A DNA stretch of 32,175 bases from a candidate division WOR-3 bacterium (GCA_039802005.1 JBDRVV010000029.1:1-32175), one strand, 5' to 3'; shown: positions 23,582 to 32,015, counted from the stretch's first letter. Notes: generated from the letters alone by a model not told the origin. A program made the numbers and translations.

Positions 23582-23863
23582 ATGAAGGATATTTTTAAAC
23601 AGGCGTTAAAATTACAGGAAAAATTGCAAGAAGAATTAAAAAAGATAAGGGTTGAAGGTAGTGCAGGTGGAGGGATGGTGCGTATTGAAATGGACGGGGA
23701 ACATAATGTGCTTTCAGTAAAGATTGAACCGCAGATCATTGAAGAAAAAGATATCAATATGCTCCAGGATTTGATAATTGCGGCATTCAACGATGCCCAG
23801 AATAAGGTCAAAGAAAAAGTTCGGGAAAGTGTATCATCTTTAACTGGTTTACCTCTTTTTTAA
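23582..23863 (+). CDS. ybaB: YbaB/EbfC nucleoid-associated protein
   Basis: 93 residues, usual family length. Typical pattern: an N-terminal helix (FKQALKLQEKLQEELKKI), then VEGSAGGGMVRIEMDGEHNV and LSVKIEPQIIEEKDINMLQD, and a C-terminal helix (AFNDAQNKVKEKVRESVSSL). It binds DNA non-specifically as a dimer and follows dnaX in most bacteria. The gap to dnaX is 33 bp. The ATG has only a weak ribosome site, so coupling to dnaX is possible. Confidence 0.95.
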   Translation: MKDIFKQALKLQEKLQEELKKIRVEGSAGGGMVRIEMDGEHNVLSVKIEPQIIEEKDINMLQDLIIAAFNDAQNKVKEKVRESVSSLTGLPLF

Positions 23864-23881
23864 TTAAACCCAATTTTATCA

Positions 23882-23909
23882 TTGACAGGACAGAAATATT
23901 AAATATAAT
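23882..23909 (+). promoter_or_regulatory. Sigma-70-type promoter of the secreted sorting-domain gene
   Basis: TTGACA (23882-23887), 16-bp spacer, TATAAT (23904-23909); about 60 nt of leader before the ATG at 23978, which has AAAGGAGG as ribosome site. Confidence 0.9.
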
Positions 23910-23977
23910 TATTATGTGGATTTCGCTACCAGGGCCATTGGGAACTGGGGAAGACTTTTAAAAAGAAAGGAGGATTA

Positions 23978-25843
23978 ATGAAAGGCACTAAGATAAGTCT
24001 TCGGTTTTTGGTTATAGCACTTTTGCTTACACTACCTTATTCTTTATATGGAATCAGCTCAACCAAAAACGCAGAAACAAAAAATAATCAGATCCAATCT
24101 GTTGAAAAAAATGAGTCCGTTGTATTTGCAGCACGACAGGAATTTGTTGATAGTTTTGAAAGGGCAGATCTTGCACCCTGGACCACATACGGCTATCCGG
24201 GTAGTGTCCAGATGCTGACTTTTGGTATGAGGGATACAACTAATAATTATGGACCACAGGCACCAGCACATTCTGGTTATCGTTATCCTGGACACCCGAG
24301 CAATGATGTTGCGCTCTATCCTTCACCGGGTCAAAATCCTGGTAATGGCGTTTGTCTTGAATCACCAACAATCGATTTAACTGGTTGGGATTCACTCTTT
24401 GTATCATTCTCTTACTGGGGTGATTTTGAAGGTAATGCAACAAACTTTGATGGATTCATTCTGCAAATTACAACAAACAATGGCTCAACCTGGACACAGG
24501 TTGATGCATCTCATTTAGGACATTTAATCCCCACCTATGACCAGCGTCTTGCTAACACAGGTCTATTAGGAAATGCATGGGCATATTGTTATGATACAAG
24601 ACCAAACTGGGTTGATGTCGCCTCACTCAATCTTATGGCACTCGGCTATGCCGCACCTGGAAACCAAATCAAGATTCGTTTTGTATTTGCCTATGATGCA
24701 CTTGATGGTGGGCAGGGTTGCTTTATTGATGATATCAGAGTAGCATCTACCCCCTCTGCAGACCTCCAGCCACCTACGATTGAACACGCACCACTTGAGG
24801 ATACACCGGATACAACAAATGGTTATATCGTAACGGCGACGATAACTGACCCGGGTAGCGGAGTTAATCCCGATTCAGTGATTCTAAACTATCGCATTGA
24901 GAATGGTCCCTGGAATCAACTGACAATGCAGGAAGTCGGAACCGATATCTATGAGACAACCATACCACCACAGCACTATCATACCGATATCTACTATTAC
25001 ATAAGAGCGGTTGATAATGCAGGTAATGGCGCCAATACCCAGACATATAATTTTGAAGTAACAAGTGCAATTACACTATTTTACGATGATGGACAGCCGT
25101 ACTGGATACCGGGTGGATTGAGTATTGGTTCGGGAATGTTCGTGAGATTTGATTTTGCTCCAGCAGGCATTGACAGTGGGCTTCTCCACGAAGTAAAATT
25201 TTTCTTCAGCAGGGCAGGATATTTTGATTTAAAGGTTTATGCGATCGGTACTGGCGGAGCGCCCGGATCATTGATTTATACAAAACCCAATCTCCAATCC
25301 CCAGGATATGATTGGTACAGTGAAGAGATAACCAATGCCAATATTCGGGTAGTGCCTGGTGCGGTAGTTGGGTTTATAATTGGACCACCGATTGGAACAG
25401 ACACAGTCAGTTGTTTGATGGACCCGGCATTGAATTACCAGCAGAATATGTGGATATATCAAAATAACCAGTGGGGAAATCCAACGAGTGGTGGTGATTT
25501 TATGATAAGGCTTAAAGTCATTCCTCTACCTCAATATGGCATAAAAGAAAGTTCAAATAAATCCATTGTACCCAAATTAGAGCTACAACCTAACTTTATC
25601 ACTGGAAATGGCGCAACCATAAAATACACCGTCACAAACGCAGAAAAAATTAAACTGGTTGTTTATGATATAACCGGAAAGGTTGTGAAAACCATTGTTA
25701 ACAAATATCAGGAACCAGGTACATATACGGTCCGCTGGAACGGCAAAGACCAAAATGGGAAATCGGTTTCTGCGGGTATTTATTTTGTAACCCTTGATAC
25801 TGGAACAGAACCATTGACCAGGAAGGCAGTTCTTGTAAGATAA
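23978..25843 (+). CDS. Secreted multidomain protein with sorting domain
   Basis: 621 residues. A signal peptide opens it (LRFLVIALLLTLPYSLYGI). Residues about 50-260 form a jelly-roll-like domain of the MAM/immune-inhibitor-A accessory type (FVDSFERADLAPWTTYGYPG; DSLFVSFSYWGDFEGNATNF; RFVFAYDALDGGQGCFIDDI). An Ig-like domain follows (about 265-360; YIVTATITDPGSGVNPDSVI). The C-terminus (about 530-621) is a FlgD-Ig-like/Por-type sorting domain (KLVVYDITGKVVKTI; TYTVRWNGKDQNGKSVSAGI; RKAVLVR). No protease catalytic motif, so binding or structural. It has its own promoter and a strong terminator hairpin, so it is a single-gene unit. Confidence 0.9.
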   Translation: MKGTKISLRFLVIALLLTLPYSLYGISSTKNAETKNNQIQSVEKNESVVFAARQEFVDSFERADLAPWTTYGYPGSVQMLTFGMRDTTNNYGPQAPAHSGYRYPGHPSNDVALYPSPGQNPGNGVCLESPTIDLTGWDSLFVSFSYWGDFEGNATNFDGFILQITTNNGSTWTQVDASHLGHLIPTYDQRLANTGLLGNAWAYCYDTRPNWVDVASLNLMALGYAAPGNQIKIRFVFAYDALDGGQGCFIDDIRVASTPSADLQPPTIEHAPLEDTPDTTNGYIVTATITDPGSGVNPDSVILNYRIENGPWNQLTMQEVGTDIYETTIPPQHYHTDIYYYIRAVDNAGNGANTQTYNFEVTSAITLFYDDGQPYWIPGGLSIGSGMFVRFDFAPAGIDSGLLHEVKFFFSRAGYFDLKVYAIGTGGAPGSLIYTKPNLQSPGYDWYSEEITNANIRVVPGAVVGFIIGPPIGTDTVSCLMDPALNYQQNMWIYQNNQWGNPTSGGDFMIRLKVIPLPQYGIKESSNKSIVPKLELQPNFITGNGATIKYTVTNAEKIKLVVYDITGKVVKTIVNKYQEPGTYTVRWNGKDQNGKSVSAGIYFVTLDTGTEPLTRKAVLVR

Positions 25844-25856
25844 CTGGCTAAATGAC

Positions 25857-25897
25857 TATACCCCTGTCGGGTATATTTTGAACCCGACAGGGGTATA
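25857..25897 (+). terminator. Strong hairpin terminator after the secreted protein gene
   Basis: Perfect 16-bp arms TATACCCCTGTCGGGT (25857-25872) and the complement at 25882-25897, 9-nt loop, followed by TTTAGTTATATTTTT. The arms pair perfectly; the T tract is broken, so partly terminator, partly symmetrical hairpin. Confidence 0.85.
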
Positions 25898-25997
25898 TTT
25901 AGTTATATTTTTGTGCAATATATTATACTTTTGTAAAATTTGTTGTGAAAAATGATAACAAAAACCTTTGTTTTTCAGGAGTTTTTTTATACAAATC

Positions 25998-26013
25998 TGG
26001 CACAGATTTTGCA
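25998..26013 (+). promoter_or_regulatory. Sigma-54 (-24/-12) promoter
   Basis: TGGCAC (25998-26003), five bases, TTGCA (26009-26013). The GG and GC are 10 bp apart as in the sigma-54 consensus. The start would be near 26024, 34 nt before the lipoprotein ATG. An upstream 6-bp inverted repeat, AACAAA/TTTGTT with a 4-bp centre (25957-25972), is a possible activator site. Confidence 0.85.
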
Positions 26014-26057
26014 TATAAGGTTTTTAGAAGTAGTTATTTGGCAAAAAAGGAGGTAAT

Positions 26058-26801
26058 ATGAAGCCAAAACTCGTTATTGTGTGGTTTGCTGTGTTGCTGG
26101 TGTTTTTTGTAGGCTGTGGTAAAAAGGTAGATGAGGATGAACTTTACCAGGCAAACAATCTAATCCAGGGTCTTACCATGCTTGGAATGATGACTGATGT
26201 TGATGCCTACAGTAGTAGTTATCTATGTGCACCACCATTATGGGAAGGTCCGGCAGCATATAATGTGCCTGAGGAGTGGGCGGATCTTTACTACAGGTTT
26301 GTTATAAAATTTCCGGTTGACAGCCAGGGGGTTACTATTGACTCGGGACATCTTTATCTTATGTTTACCCCTGATATCTGGGATTCCGCGCATGCCAATG
26401 ATACAATCATAAAGATGGACATAGGATTGCTTGCTGATAATAGAAATATATGGTTCCGCGCAGTGGTCGGCATTCCTGATACAACCCATGTGACTGGTGA
26501 TTTGAAATGGAACTGGAATTCTACCTGGTATCGCTATGAATTTGATAATAGCACGGTCACAGAAGCAGCATTGATAAACATAACAACTTCTTCAGATATT
26601 AGACTATCAGCCCAATTCAAATTTGGTGATGATGGTGCTGGTACTACCGAAGACAACTGGGCAAAGTTTGATCAGACAATCTTTGTCCGCTATGAATTCT
26701 TTGCCCAACCCGACCCAAACGGATATGATGGCTATTTTATTCTTTTGAGCGAAGGATGGAAGGTAAAGCACTATTTCAAACTGGCAAGACCAGCAGCATA
26801 A
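26058..26801 (+). CDS. Lipoprotein of unknown function under a sigma-54 promoter
   Basis: 247 residues. Signal peptide with lipobox FFVGC (MKPKLVIVWFAVLLVFFVGC), so lipid-anchored. The mature part begins GKKVDEDELYQANNLIQG and is rich in aromatic beta strands (ADLYYRFVIKFPVDSQGVTI; WKWNS-like stretches such as LKWNWNSTWYRYEF; FVRYEFFAQPDPNGYDGYFI). I recognise no family. The gene stands alone between two strong hairpins. Its ribosome site is AAGGAGG. A product so tightly regulated, with the only sigma-54 promoter I see in the window, is probably a response to a nutrient or surface signal. Confidence 0.8.
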   Translation: MKPKLVIVWFAVLLVFFVGCGKKVDEDELYQANNLIQGLTMLGMMTDVDAYSSSYLCAPPLWEGPAAYNVPEEWADLYYRFVIKFPVDSQGVTIDSGHLYLMFTPDIWDSAHANDTIIKMDIGLLADNRNIWFRAVVGIPDTTHVTGDLKWNWNSTWYRYEFDNSTVTEAALINITTSSDIRLSAQFKFGDDGAGTTEDNWAKFDQTIFVRYEFFAQPDPNGYDGYFILLSEGWKVKHYFKLARPAA

Positions 26802-26816
26802 ACTGGATATTCAGTT

Positions 26817-26842
26817 AAAAGGGGAGCGTCTGCTCCCCTTTT
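26817..26842. terminator. Bidirectional intrinsic terminator
   Basis: AAAAGGGGAGC, loop GTCT, GCTCCCCTTTTTT. The hairpin has an A run before and a T run after, so it can end both the sigma-54 lipoprotein (+) and the convergent aminopeptidase operon (-). The aminopeptidase stop codon abuts it at 26843. Confidence 0.92.
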
Positions 26843-28693
26843 TTATTTTATTACGATTACCTTTCTTAAAGTATGAGCCGACTTTATGTAATAAACACCT
26901 GATGCTGTGGGTTCAAATTTTAATTTTTCAGTATTGTTTTTAAATACGAGTCTGCCACTCGCATCATATATTTCAATCTCCTTCGGTTGTTTAAATTCAA
27001 GATTTATTTTGCGCATAATAGTTGGAATATTTATTCTCTCTGATAGTGATTCATGTTTCTGTTCATCTATTCCGGTAACGATATTTTGCTGAATTATCCA
27101 GCGTTCAGGGTCAACAACGATTGATACTGGTTCTTGATTTACGAGAAATTCAAAATGTTGGGGTGATTGATTTATCTGGAGGGTTATTATTGTGTCACTA
27201 CTTAAGAAATGTATTCCAACCGGCAGGGGATTATGAAAGACTGCGGGACCGATTGTCTGGATCTGGGTGATATCAAGCGTCAAACGCCAGTTTGGTGATT
27301 CATAGATTTTGTTCCAGGTTACTCGGTAATAAGGATAACCCATTCCATAGACAAATTCATTAAAGAACCAGTCATAGTTATTACCCAATACTTGATTCAT
27401 TATACGATTCAGGTCATCGGTTGAGGCATTCTTATAGGCAAAGGAGTCGCGATATGTTGATAGCAACTCAAGCCACATACTATCACTGCCACAGAGATAA
27501 CGAATCATATGTAAGACCCAGGATCCTTTACAATAACTGTGTCCCCACGAAAAGATTAGATTTGACGGTGGATTGTAAATAGGGTGGGGGTTTACATTTT
27601 CTGCACCAAAATAACTGGTTAGTCTACTAATCATAGTATTTATGAATGCCTGATGTCCTTCTCGGCGTTCAAGATAGAGTGCATCACAATATGTGGCAAA
27701 TCCTTCATTGAGCCAGACATTCTGCCAGCCAAAACAGGTTATCATATCACCCCACCACTGATGGGAGAGTTCGTGCGCCATTCCATAATAATCATTGTTT
27801 ATAATCCATTGCCGGTGGATTGTGCTCATCGTCTGGTGTTCCATTCCACCGTAATAAAACGGACTCACGACATTCATACCATATCGTTCAAACGGGTAGT
27901 CACCAAATAGAGAATCGTAAAAATAAATCATATCGGTCGTCAGAGAGAATGCAGTTGGTGCATAGATTGTATCTTCGGGCCAGAGATAATATTTTATCTC
28001 AATACTTTCACCTGGGGCAGGATAAAACCAGTCAGAATATGTCTTATATATGCTTGAGGCAAAATGTATCAAATAGGGTGAAATTGGATAATTATGTTTC
28101 CAGTGATATGTAGCATAACCCTGGGATACGGTCTTACCGAGATATTCCCCCGTGGCACAGACAGTAAAAGAGTCGGGCACGGTAATATAAAATTCTACTC
28201 CATAATCAGCCTTGTCCCACAATCGGTCATAACAGGGAAACCATTTCTTCTCCGCAAATGGACAGCCCAGGGTATAAGAAATTGGATGAAGGTTTTGATA
28301 GAATAGATAGCCCATATTACCTGTCCCGGTCCCGCTATATCCAACCATAACGCTGAATGAATCACCAAGATTGTAAGAATGGGGTAAGTTTACAAAAATT
28401 GTGTCAGCAATGTGCGCATAAGTAGCTGAAATACCATCCACCTTTATTGAATCAACGCTCAATCCTGATAAATATAGGTCTATCTGATTTAAATTATTCA
28501 GATTGCTGCGCATTGCAACAGTAACCGCACCTGAAAGATAGCGAGAATTCATGGGCAGATGCAAATTTATCAAATAGTGGAGGACATTATATGAATGTGT
28601 TGATTCGGCAAAGACTGATTCAGGGTAAAAGACCTGTTTATTTTCAAAATCAGAAAAATTTTGATTAAGTATGATAAATAAAAGGACAAACAT
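26843..28693 (-). CDS. Secreted M1-family aminopeptidase with sorting domain
   Basis: 616 residues with a weak signal peptide (MFVLLFIILN). The aminopeptidase N/LTA4-hydrolase family is shown by the zinc site HELSH at about residue 305, the third ligand Glu 18 residues on (LNEGFATY), and the exopeptidase motif GGMEH near 279. The N-terminal beta domain (about 30-225) and C-terminal helical part are of normal size. It removes N-terminal residues from peptides, here outside the cytoplasm. The final 70 residues (KEIEIYDASGRLVFKN; GVYYIKSAHTLRKVIVIK) form a Por/T9SS-like sorting domain. Last gene of the GYD-polyferredoxin-agmatinase operon (18-bp gap). Confidence 0.95.
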   Translation of the reverse strand: MFVLLFIILNQNFSDFENKQVFYPESVFAESTHSYNVLHYLINLHLPMNSRYLSGAVTVAMRSNLNNLNQIDLYLSGLSVDSIKVDGISATYAHIADTIFVNLPHSYNLGDSFSVMVGYSGTGTGNMGYLFYQNLHPISYTLGCPFAEKKWFPCYDRLWDKADYGVEFYITVPDSFTVCATGEYLGKTVSQGYATYHWKHNYPISPYLIHFASSIYKTYSDWFYPAPGESIEIKYYLWPEDTIYAPTAFSLTTDMIYFYDSLFGDYPFERYGMNVVSPFYYGGMEHQTMSTIHRQWIINNDYYGMAHELSHQWWGDMITCFGWQNVWLNEGFATYCDALYLERREGHQAFINTMISRLTSYFGAENVNPHPIYNPPSNLIFSWGHSYCKGSWVLHMIRYLCGSDSMWLELLSTYRDSFAYKNASTDDLNRIMNQVLGNNYDWFFNEFVYGMGYPYYRVTWNKIYESPNWRLTLDITQIQTIGPAVFHNPLPVGIHFLSSDTIITLQINQSPQHFEFLVNQEPVSIVVDPERWIIQQNIVTGIDEQKHESLSERINIPTIMRKINLEFKQPKEIEIYDASGRLVFKNNTEKLKFEPTASGVYYIKSAHTLRKVIVIK

Positions 28694-28711
28694 AATTTCT
28701 CCCTTGAACTT

Positions 28712-29527
28712 CTATTTACTCATTATCAAAATTAACTCCCTCAAAATAACCGCAACTGCCGAACCAGATGCGTAGGGGGAACTAGCAAGGGGATTGTATT
28801 CCACTATATCCGCACCAATTATCTTTCTATTTTTTAAAAGTAGCAGGGAATCTATCAGCTCCTTAATGGTTATTCCATTAGGTTCAGGTGTTGCGACGGC
28901 GGGAACCTGTGAAGGGTCAATAACATCCACATCTATTGTTATATAAATAGGGTCGGGGATCTTTTTGAGAATCTTTTTTAAAGGTTTCAATGCTTCAAAT
29001 CTAAAGAGATTTTTATTCAAATAAAATTCATCTTCTGTACCGGAACGAATGCCGAATTGATAGATGTTATTTAACCCGATAATATCTCCTGCCCTGCGCA
29101 TTGCTGCTGCATGGCTGAATTTCTCTCCATGATAATTATCTCTTAAATCAGCGTGGGCGTCAAAATGGATGATTGAAAATTTCTTGATAACCCTATTTAT
29201 GCCTTTCACTATTGGAAATGATACGGTATGCTCGCCACCCAGGAATATCACCCTTTTACCCTTTTTATACAATTCAAATGCCTTTTCTTCCATTTCTTTT
29301 AACTGGTCATCAGTCTCAAATTCATAATCATCAAGGTCCGCAATCTTTACAGATTCAACTGATCGATTCTGATAAGGTGAGAACCACTCAATATTTTCTG
29401 TGCACATCCTTATGTACCGCGGTCCAAACCTGGAGCCCGGAACAAAGGATGATGTGCGGTCATAAGGGAAGCCGATAATGACAATATCGGCGCTTTTAAG
29501 AGCGGAATTAGCATATTCTATTATCAT
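28712..29527 (-). CDS. Agmatinase/arginase-family ureohydrolase
   Basis: 271 residues from ATG 29527, picked because AAAGGA lies 7 nt upstream; an earlier in-frame start at 29575 would overlap the ferredoxin gene. Two-manganese ligands are all present: GGEHTVS, FDAHADLRD, IDVDVIDPS. VIIGFPYDRTSSFVPGSRFG near the start is the ureohydrolase fold entrance. Agmatinase (agmatine to putrescine and urea) is the commonest activity for this sequence type, but arginase, guanidinobutyrase or others cannot be excluded. Middle of an operon with a polyferredoxin (19-bp gap) and M1 aminopeptidase (18-bp gap), suggesting amino-acid breakdown. Confidence 0.92.
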   Translation of the reverse strand: MIIEYANSALKSADIVIIGFPYDRTSSFVPGSRFGPRYIRMCTENIEWFSPYQNRSVESVKIADLDDYEFETDDQLKEMEEKAFELYKKGKRVIFLGGEHTVSFPIVKGINRVIKKFSIIHFDAHADLRDNYHGEKFSHAAAMRRAGDIIGLNNIYQFGIRSGTEDEFYLNKNLFRFEALKPLKKILKKIPDPIYITIDVDVIDPSQVPAVATPEPNGITIKELIDSLLLLKNRKIIGADIVEYNPLASSPYASGSAVAVILRELILIMSK

Positions 29528-29546
29528 TTTGTTTTCCTTTTTAATT

Positions 29547-30260
29547 TTATGCAGCGTTTGTATATCCGAGGGCACCAGCCATTGTTATAGCCTTTATTGG
29601 ACAGACTTCAAAACATCTTCCGCATCCTATACATTTGGATTTATCTATTGTGTGCCTTTGCCCCGGCATTCCATCTATTGCCTTGAACTGACATACTTTG
29701 ATACATTCGCCACATCCGTCACACTTTAAAGAGATAATGCCATAAGGTCTTGCCACGGCACGGTCAACAAAACAATTCAATGGACATTTATGAAAACAGA
29801 TTCCGCAGGAATTACATTTTTGGTAATCAATAATAGGAAGATTATCTTTTAATATTATCGCTCCATAAGGGCAGACTTCTACGCAAATCCCACATCCGGT
29901 GCAACCAAATTTGCAAAATTTTTTTACCCTTTCTTCAGTATCGTTTGAGTTACAGGCGAGATATATCAACTGGGAACGTGGTGCCAATGCAAGAACATGT
30001 CTGGGGCATTCTTCCACACATAGCCCACAACCGTCACACAGATCCTGGTTGATGACCGGTAATCTGTTTTTACTCATTTGAATTGCCTTTTTGGGGCAAA
30101 TATCAACGCAGTGTCCATCTCCAAGACAGCCATATACACAGGCTTTGTTCCCTCTAAACAATGTATAATTTAACCAGCAATCTTTAGGTCCTTTATAGAC
30201 AAATGAATCTTTTGCGTTAATCCCTCCTTTGCACCTCAGAACACAGATATATTCTTCCAT
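29547..30260 (-). CDS. RnfB-like polyferredoxin without membrane domain
   Basis: 237 residues, no signal peptide or membrane helix. The sequence follows the C-terminal part of RnfB (CVLRCKGG, then CVYGCLGDGHCVDICPKKAI), with six [4Fe-4S] motifs: CVYGCLGDGHCVDICP, CDGCGLCVEECP, CTGCGICVEVCP, CNSCGICFHKCP, CDGCGECIKVCQ and CIGCGRCFEVCP. It lacks the N-terminal anchor and Fe-S domain of RnfB, and no other rnf genes are present. Likely a soluble electron-transfer partner of an oxidoreductase encoded elsewhere. One cluster ends Cys-Gln rather than Cys-Pro. In an operon with a GYD protein upstream (6-bp gap) and agmatinase downstream. Confidence 0.9.
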   Translation of the reverse strand: MEEYICVLRCKGGINAKDSFVYKGPKDCWLNYTLFRGNKACVYGCLGDGHCVDICPKKAIQMSKNRLPVINQDLCDGCGLCVEECPRHVLALAPRSQLIYLACNSNDTEERVKKFCKFGCTGCGICVEVCPYGAIILKDNLPIIDYQKCNSCGICFHKCPLNCFVDRAVARPYGIISLKCDGCGECIKVCQFKAIDGMPGQRHTIDKSKCIGCGRCFEVCPIKAITMAGALGYTNAA

Positions 30261-30266
30261 TTATCT

Positions 30267-30563
30267 CTAAAGGTCTTTTATCAATTCAATAAATCTCTTG
30301 TATGGTATTGCTGTCCATGATTCGGCTGATACAGCACCACCAGAAAGGCTGATCATTGAAACCTTTGCTGCAGTTTCTTCATCGGGGGCTTCATATATAT
30401 CTAAGAAATCATAAGGTCCCAATAGCGCATAATGGGCAAGGAATTTAACATCAGGACAATCCTTTTTTACCCGCTCCATCCATTGTCTGCCAATTTCTGC
30501 CCTCTTTTTTAAATCCTTGGTAAGCTCCGGTGATAATTTTGTTGCAAGAATAAATGTTGCCAT
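30267..30563 (-). CDS. GYD domain protein
   Basis: 98 residues. Matches the small GYD family (DUF1330-related dimeric alpha/beta barrel): ILATKLSPELTKDLKKRAE at the start, LLGPYDFLDIYEAPDEETAA in the middle (GPYDF replacing the eponymous GYD), and ISLSGGAVSAESWTAIP after. Function of the family is unknown. First gene of the operon, with the GAAAGGAG site close before the ATG and a consensus promoter just upstream. Confidence 0.9.
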   Translation of the reverse strand: MATFILATKLSPELTKDLKKRAEIGRQWMERVKKDCPDVKFLAHYALLGPYDFLDIYEAPDEETAAKVSMISLSGGAVSAESWTAIPYKRFIELIKDL

Positions 30564-30581
30564 ATCAACTCCTTTCTCAAG

Positions 30582-30609
30582 ATTATATTCTGATTAAAAT
30601 TGAAGTCAA
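30582..30609 (-). promoter_or_regulatory. Sigma-70-type promoter of the GYD-ferredoxin-ureohydrolase-aminopeptidase operon
   Basis: Minus strand TTGACT (30609-30604), 16-bp spacer, TATAAT (30587-30582). The expected start is near 30575, giving a leader of about 12 nt. Confidence 0.88.
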
Positions 30610-30611
30610 TA

Positions 30612-31982
30612 TCAAACTTTGAATTCAAAAGGATTGATATTATGTTTTTTCATTAATCGGATCAAAAAATTTCTTGATACACCAATTAATTCTGCAGCCC
30701 GGGTTTGATTACCCTGGGTCTGGGAAAGTGCCTTCTTCACAAGTTCGCTCTCAAGTTTATTAATTGCCTCATTATAATTTAAAGTAGACGACTGTTCAAT
30801 TTTTGGCGGTTCAATGAATTTCAGGGTTATATCTTCAGGTTTTATAAATTTATCACGAGTAATGATTATTGCCTTTTCAATTGTGTTCCTTAATTCCCTG
30901 ATATTTCCTGGCCATTCATAATTTTTCAGAATTTCCATTGCCTCTTCTGTTATCCCTTGAATATCCTTATGGTATTCCTTCGCAATTTCTCTTAAAAAGT
31001 GTTCAACAAGGGGAACGATATCTTCTTTTCTTTCGCGCAGGGCTGGCAGATGGATGGGAAAGGTATTTATTCTAAAGAATAAGTCTTTTCTAAATAAGCC
31101 CTTGTTTACCATTTCTTCAAGATTTTCATTTGTTGCCACTATTATTCGCACATCTACCATAATATCTTTTTTGCCACCTAATTTTCTGAATCTCTTTTCT
31201 TCAATAACCTTCAACAATTTACCCTGAAGCAGCATTGGCATACTGCTGATTTCGTCGAGAAATAATGTTCCGCTATGGGCAAGTTCAACCAAGCCTTCTT
31301 TTCTTCTCCGGGCATCGGTGAATGCACCGGGTTCATAACCAAATAACTCAGATTCAAGAAGATTTTCAGGTATGGTTGTGCAATCAATATCTACAAATGG
31401 TCCATCATTGCGATTACTTATCTGATGGATATAAAGGGCGAGAAGTCCTTTCCCGGTTCCGCTTTCACCTTCTAACAAAACAGTTGAGTTTGTTTTAGCC
31501 ACCTCTTTCACCTGACTCAGAATTTCATCCATCTTTTTTGATTTGTATATTAAAGGTGTTAATTTTCCCCTTATCAAAACCTGCAGTTTATCACGATAAA
31601 GGTCGCGCTCTTTCTTTATTGTAAGATTTTGTTGAATCTGTTTTACAATGATCCGCAATTCCTGGGCGTCGAGCGGTTTCAAGAGATAGTTTATTGCACC
31701 AATTTCCATTGCCTTGACTGCATCTTTAATCTCTCCATAACCGGTTATGATTATGACATTTGCATCAGGATCATATTCTTTCATTTTTTTCAGAAGGTCA
31801 ATGCCCTTGATATCAGGCAGTCGCTGGTCAAGAATTACCACCATAGGTGAGTTCTGTGTAAATAATTTCCATGCCTGTTCACCATTTACTGCAGAAAACA
31901 CTGTATAATTTTCTTCTTCAAAAAGGGCTAAAAGGAAGTTTCTTACGGATTCATCATCATCTATAACAAGGATTGGATACAT
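30612..31982 (-). CDS. NtrC-family sigma-54-dependent response regulator
   Basis: 456 residues in three domains. Receiver: acidic pocket IDDDE, phospho-acceptor D52 (VVILDQRLPDIKG), K102 (YLLKPLDA). AAA+ activator domain: Walker A GESGTGKG at 172-179, the sigma-54 contact loop GAFTDA at 219-224 (a known variant of GAFTGA), Walker B GTLFLDEI, FRKDLFFRIN. Fis-type helix-turn-helix at the C-terminus (NQTRAAELIGVSRNFLIRLM). It turns phosphorylation by a histidine kinase into open-complex formation at sigma-54 promoters. No kinase gene is in the window. A sigma-54 promoter lies 4.6 kb away. The ATG follows a -10 box by 5 nt, implying leaderless mRNA. Confidence 0.97.
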   Translation of the reverse strand: MYPILVIDDDESVRNFLLALFEEENYTVFSAVNGEQAWKLFTQNSPMVVILDQRLPDIKGIDLLKKMKEYDPDANVIIITGYGEIKDAVKAMEIGAINYLLKPLDAQELRIIVKQIQQNLTIKKERDLYRDKLQVLIRGKLTPLIYKSKKMDEILSQVKEVAKTNSTVLLEGESGTGKGLLALYIHQISNRNDGPFVDIDCTTIPENLLESELFGYEPGAFTDARRRKEGLVELAHSGTLFLDEISSMPMLLQGKLLKVIEEKRFRKLGGKKDIMVDVRIIVATNENLEEMVNKGLFRKDLFFRINTFPIHLPALRERKEDIVPLVEHFLREIAKEYHKDIQGITEEAMEILKNYEWPGNIRELRNTIEKAIIITRDKFIKPEDITLKFIEPPKIEQSSTLNYNEAINKLESELVKKALSQTQGNQTRAAELIGVSRNFLIRLMKKHNINPFEFKV

Positions 31983-31987
31983 ATAGA

Positions 31988-32015
31988 ATTATATTCATGG
32001 TTTCTTATCTGTCAA
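31988..32015 (-). promoter_or_regulatory. Consensus promoter for leaderless response-regulator mRNA
   Basis: Minus strand TTGACA (32015-32010), 16-bp spacer, TATAAT (31993-31988), then TCTAT and the ATG at 31982. With a start 6-7 nt beyond the -10 box, transcription begins at or within one base of the start codon. No ribosome site is possible. Confidence 0.85.

Noticed and set aside
30612-31982. GAFTDA in the sigma-54 activator as a broken GAFTGA loop.
   Set aside because: GAFTDA is a known variant in functional activators; all other AAA+ motifs are intact, so I do not call it defective.
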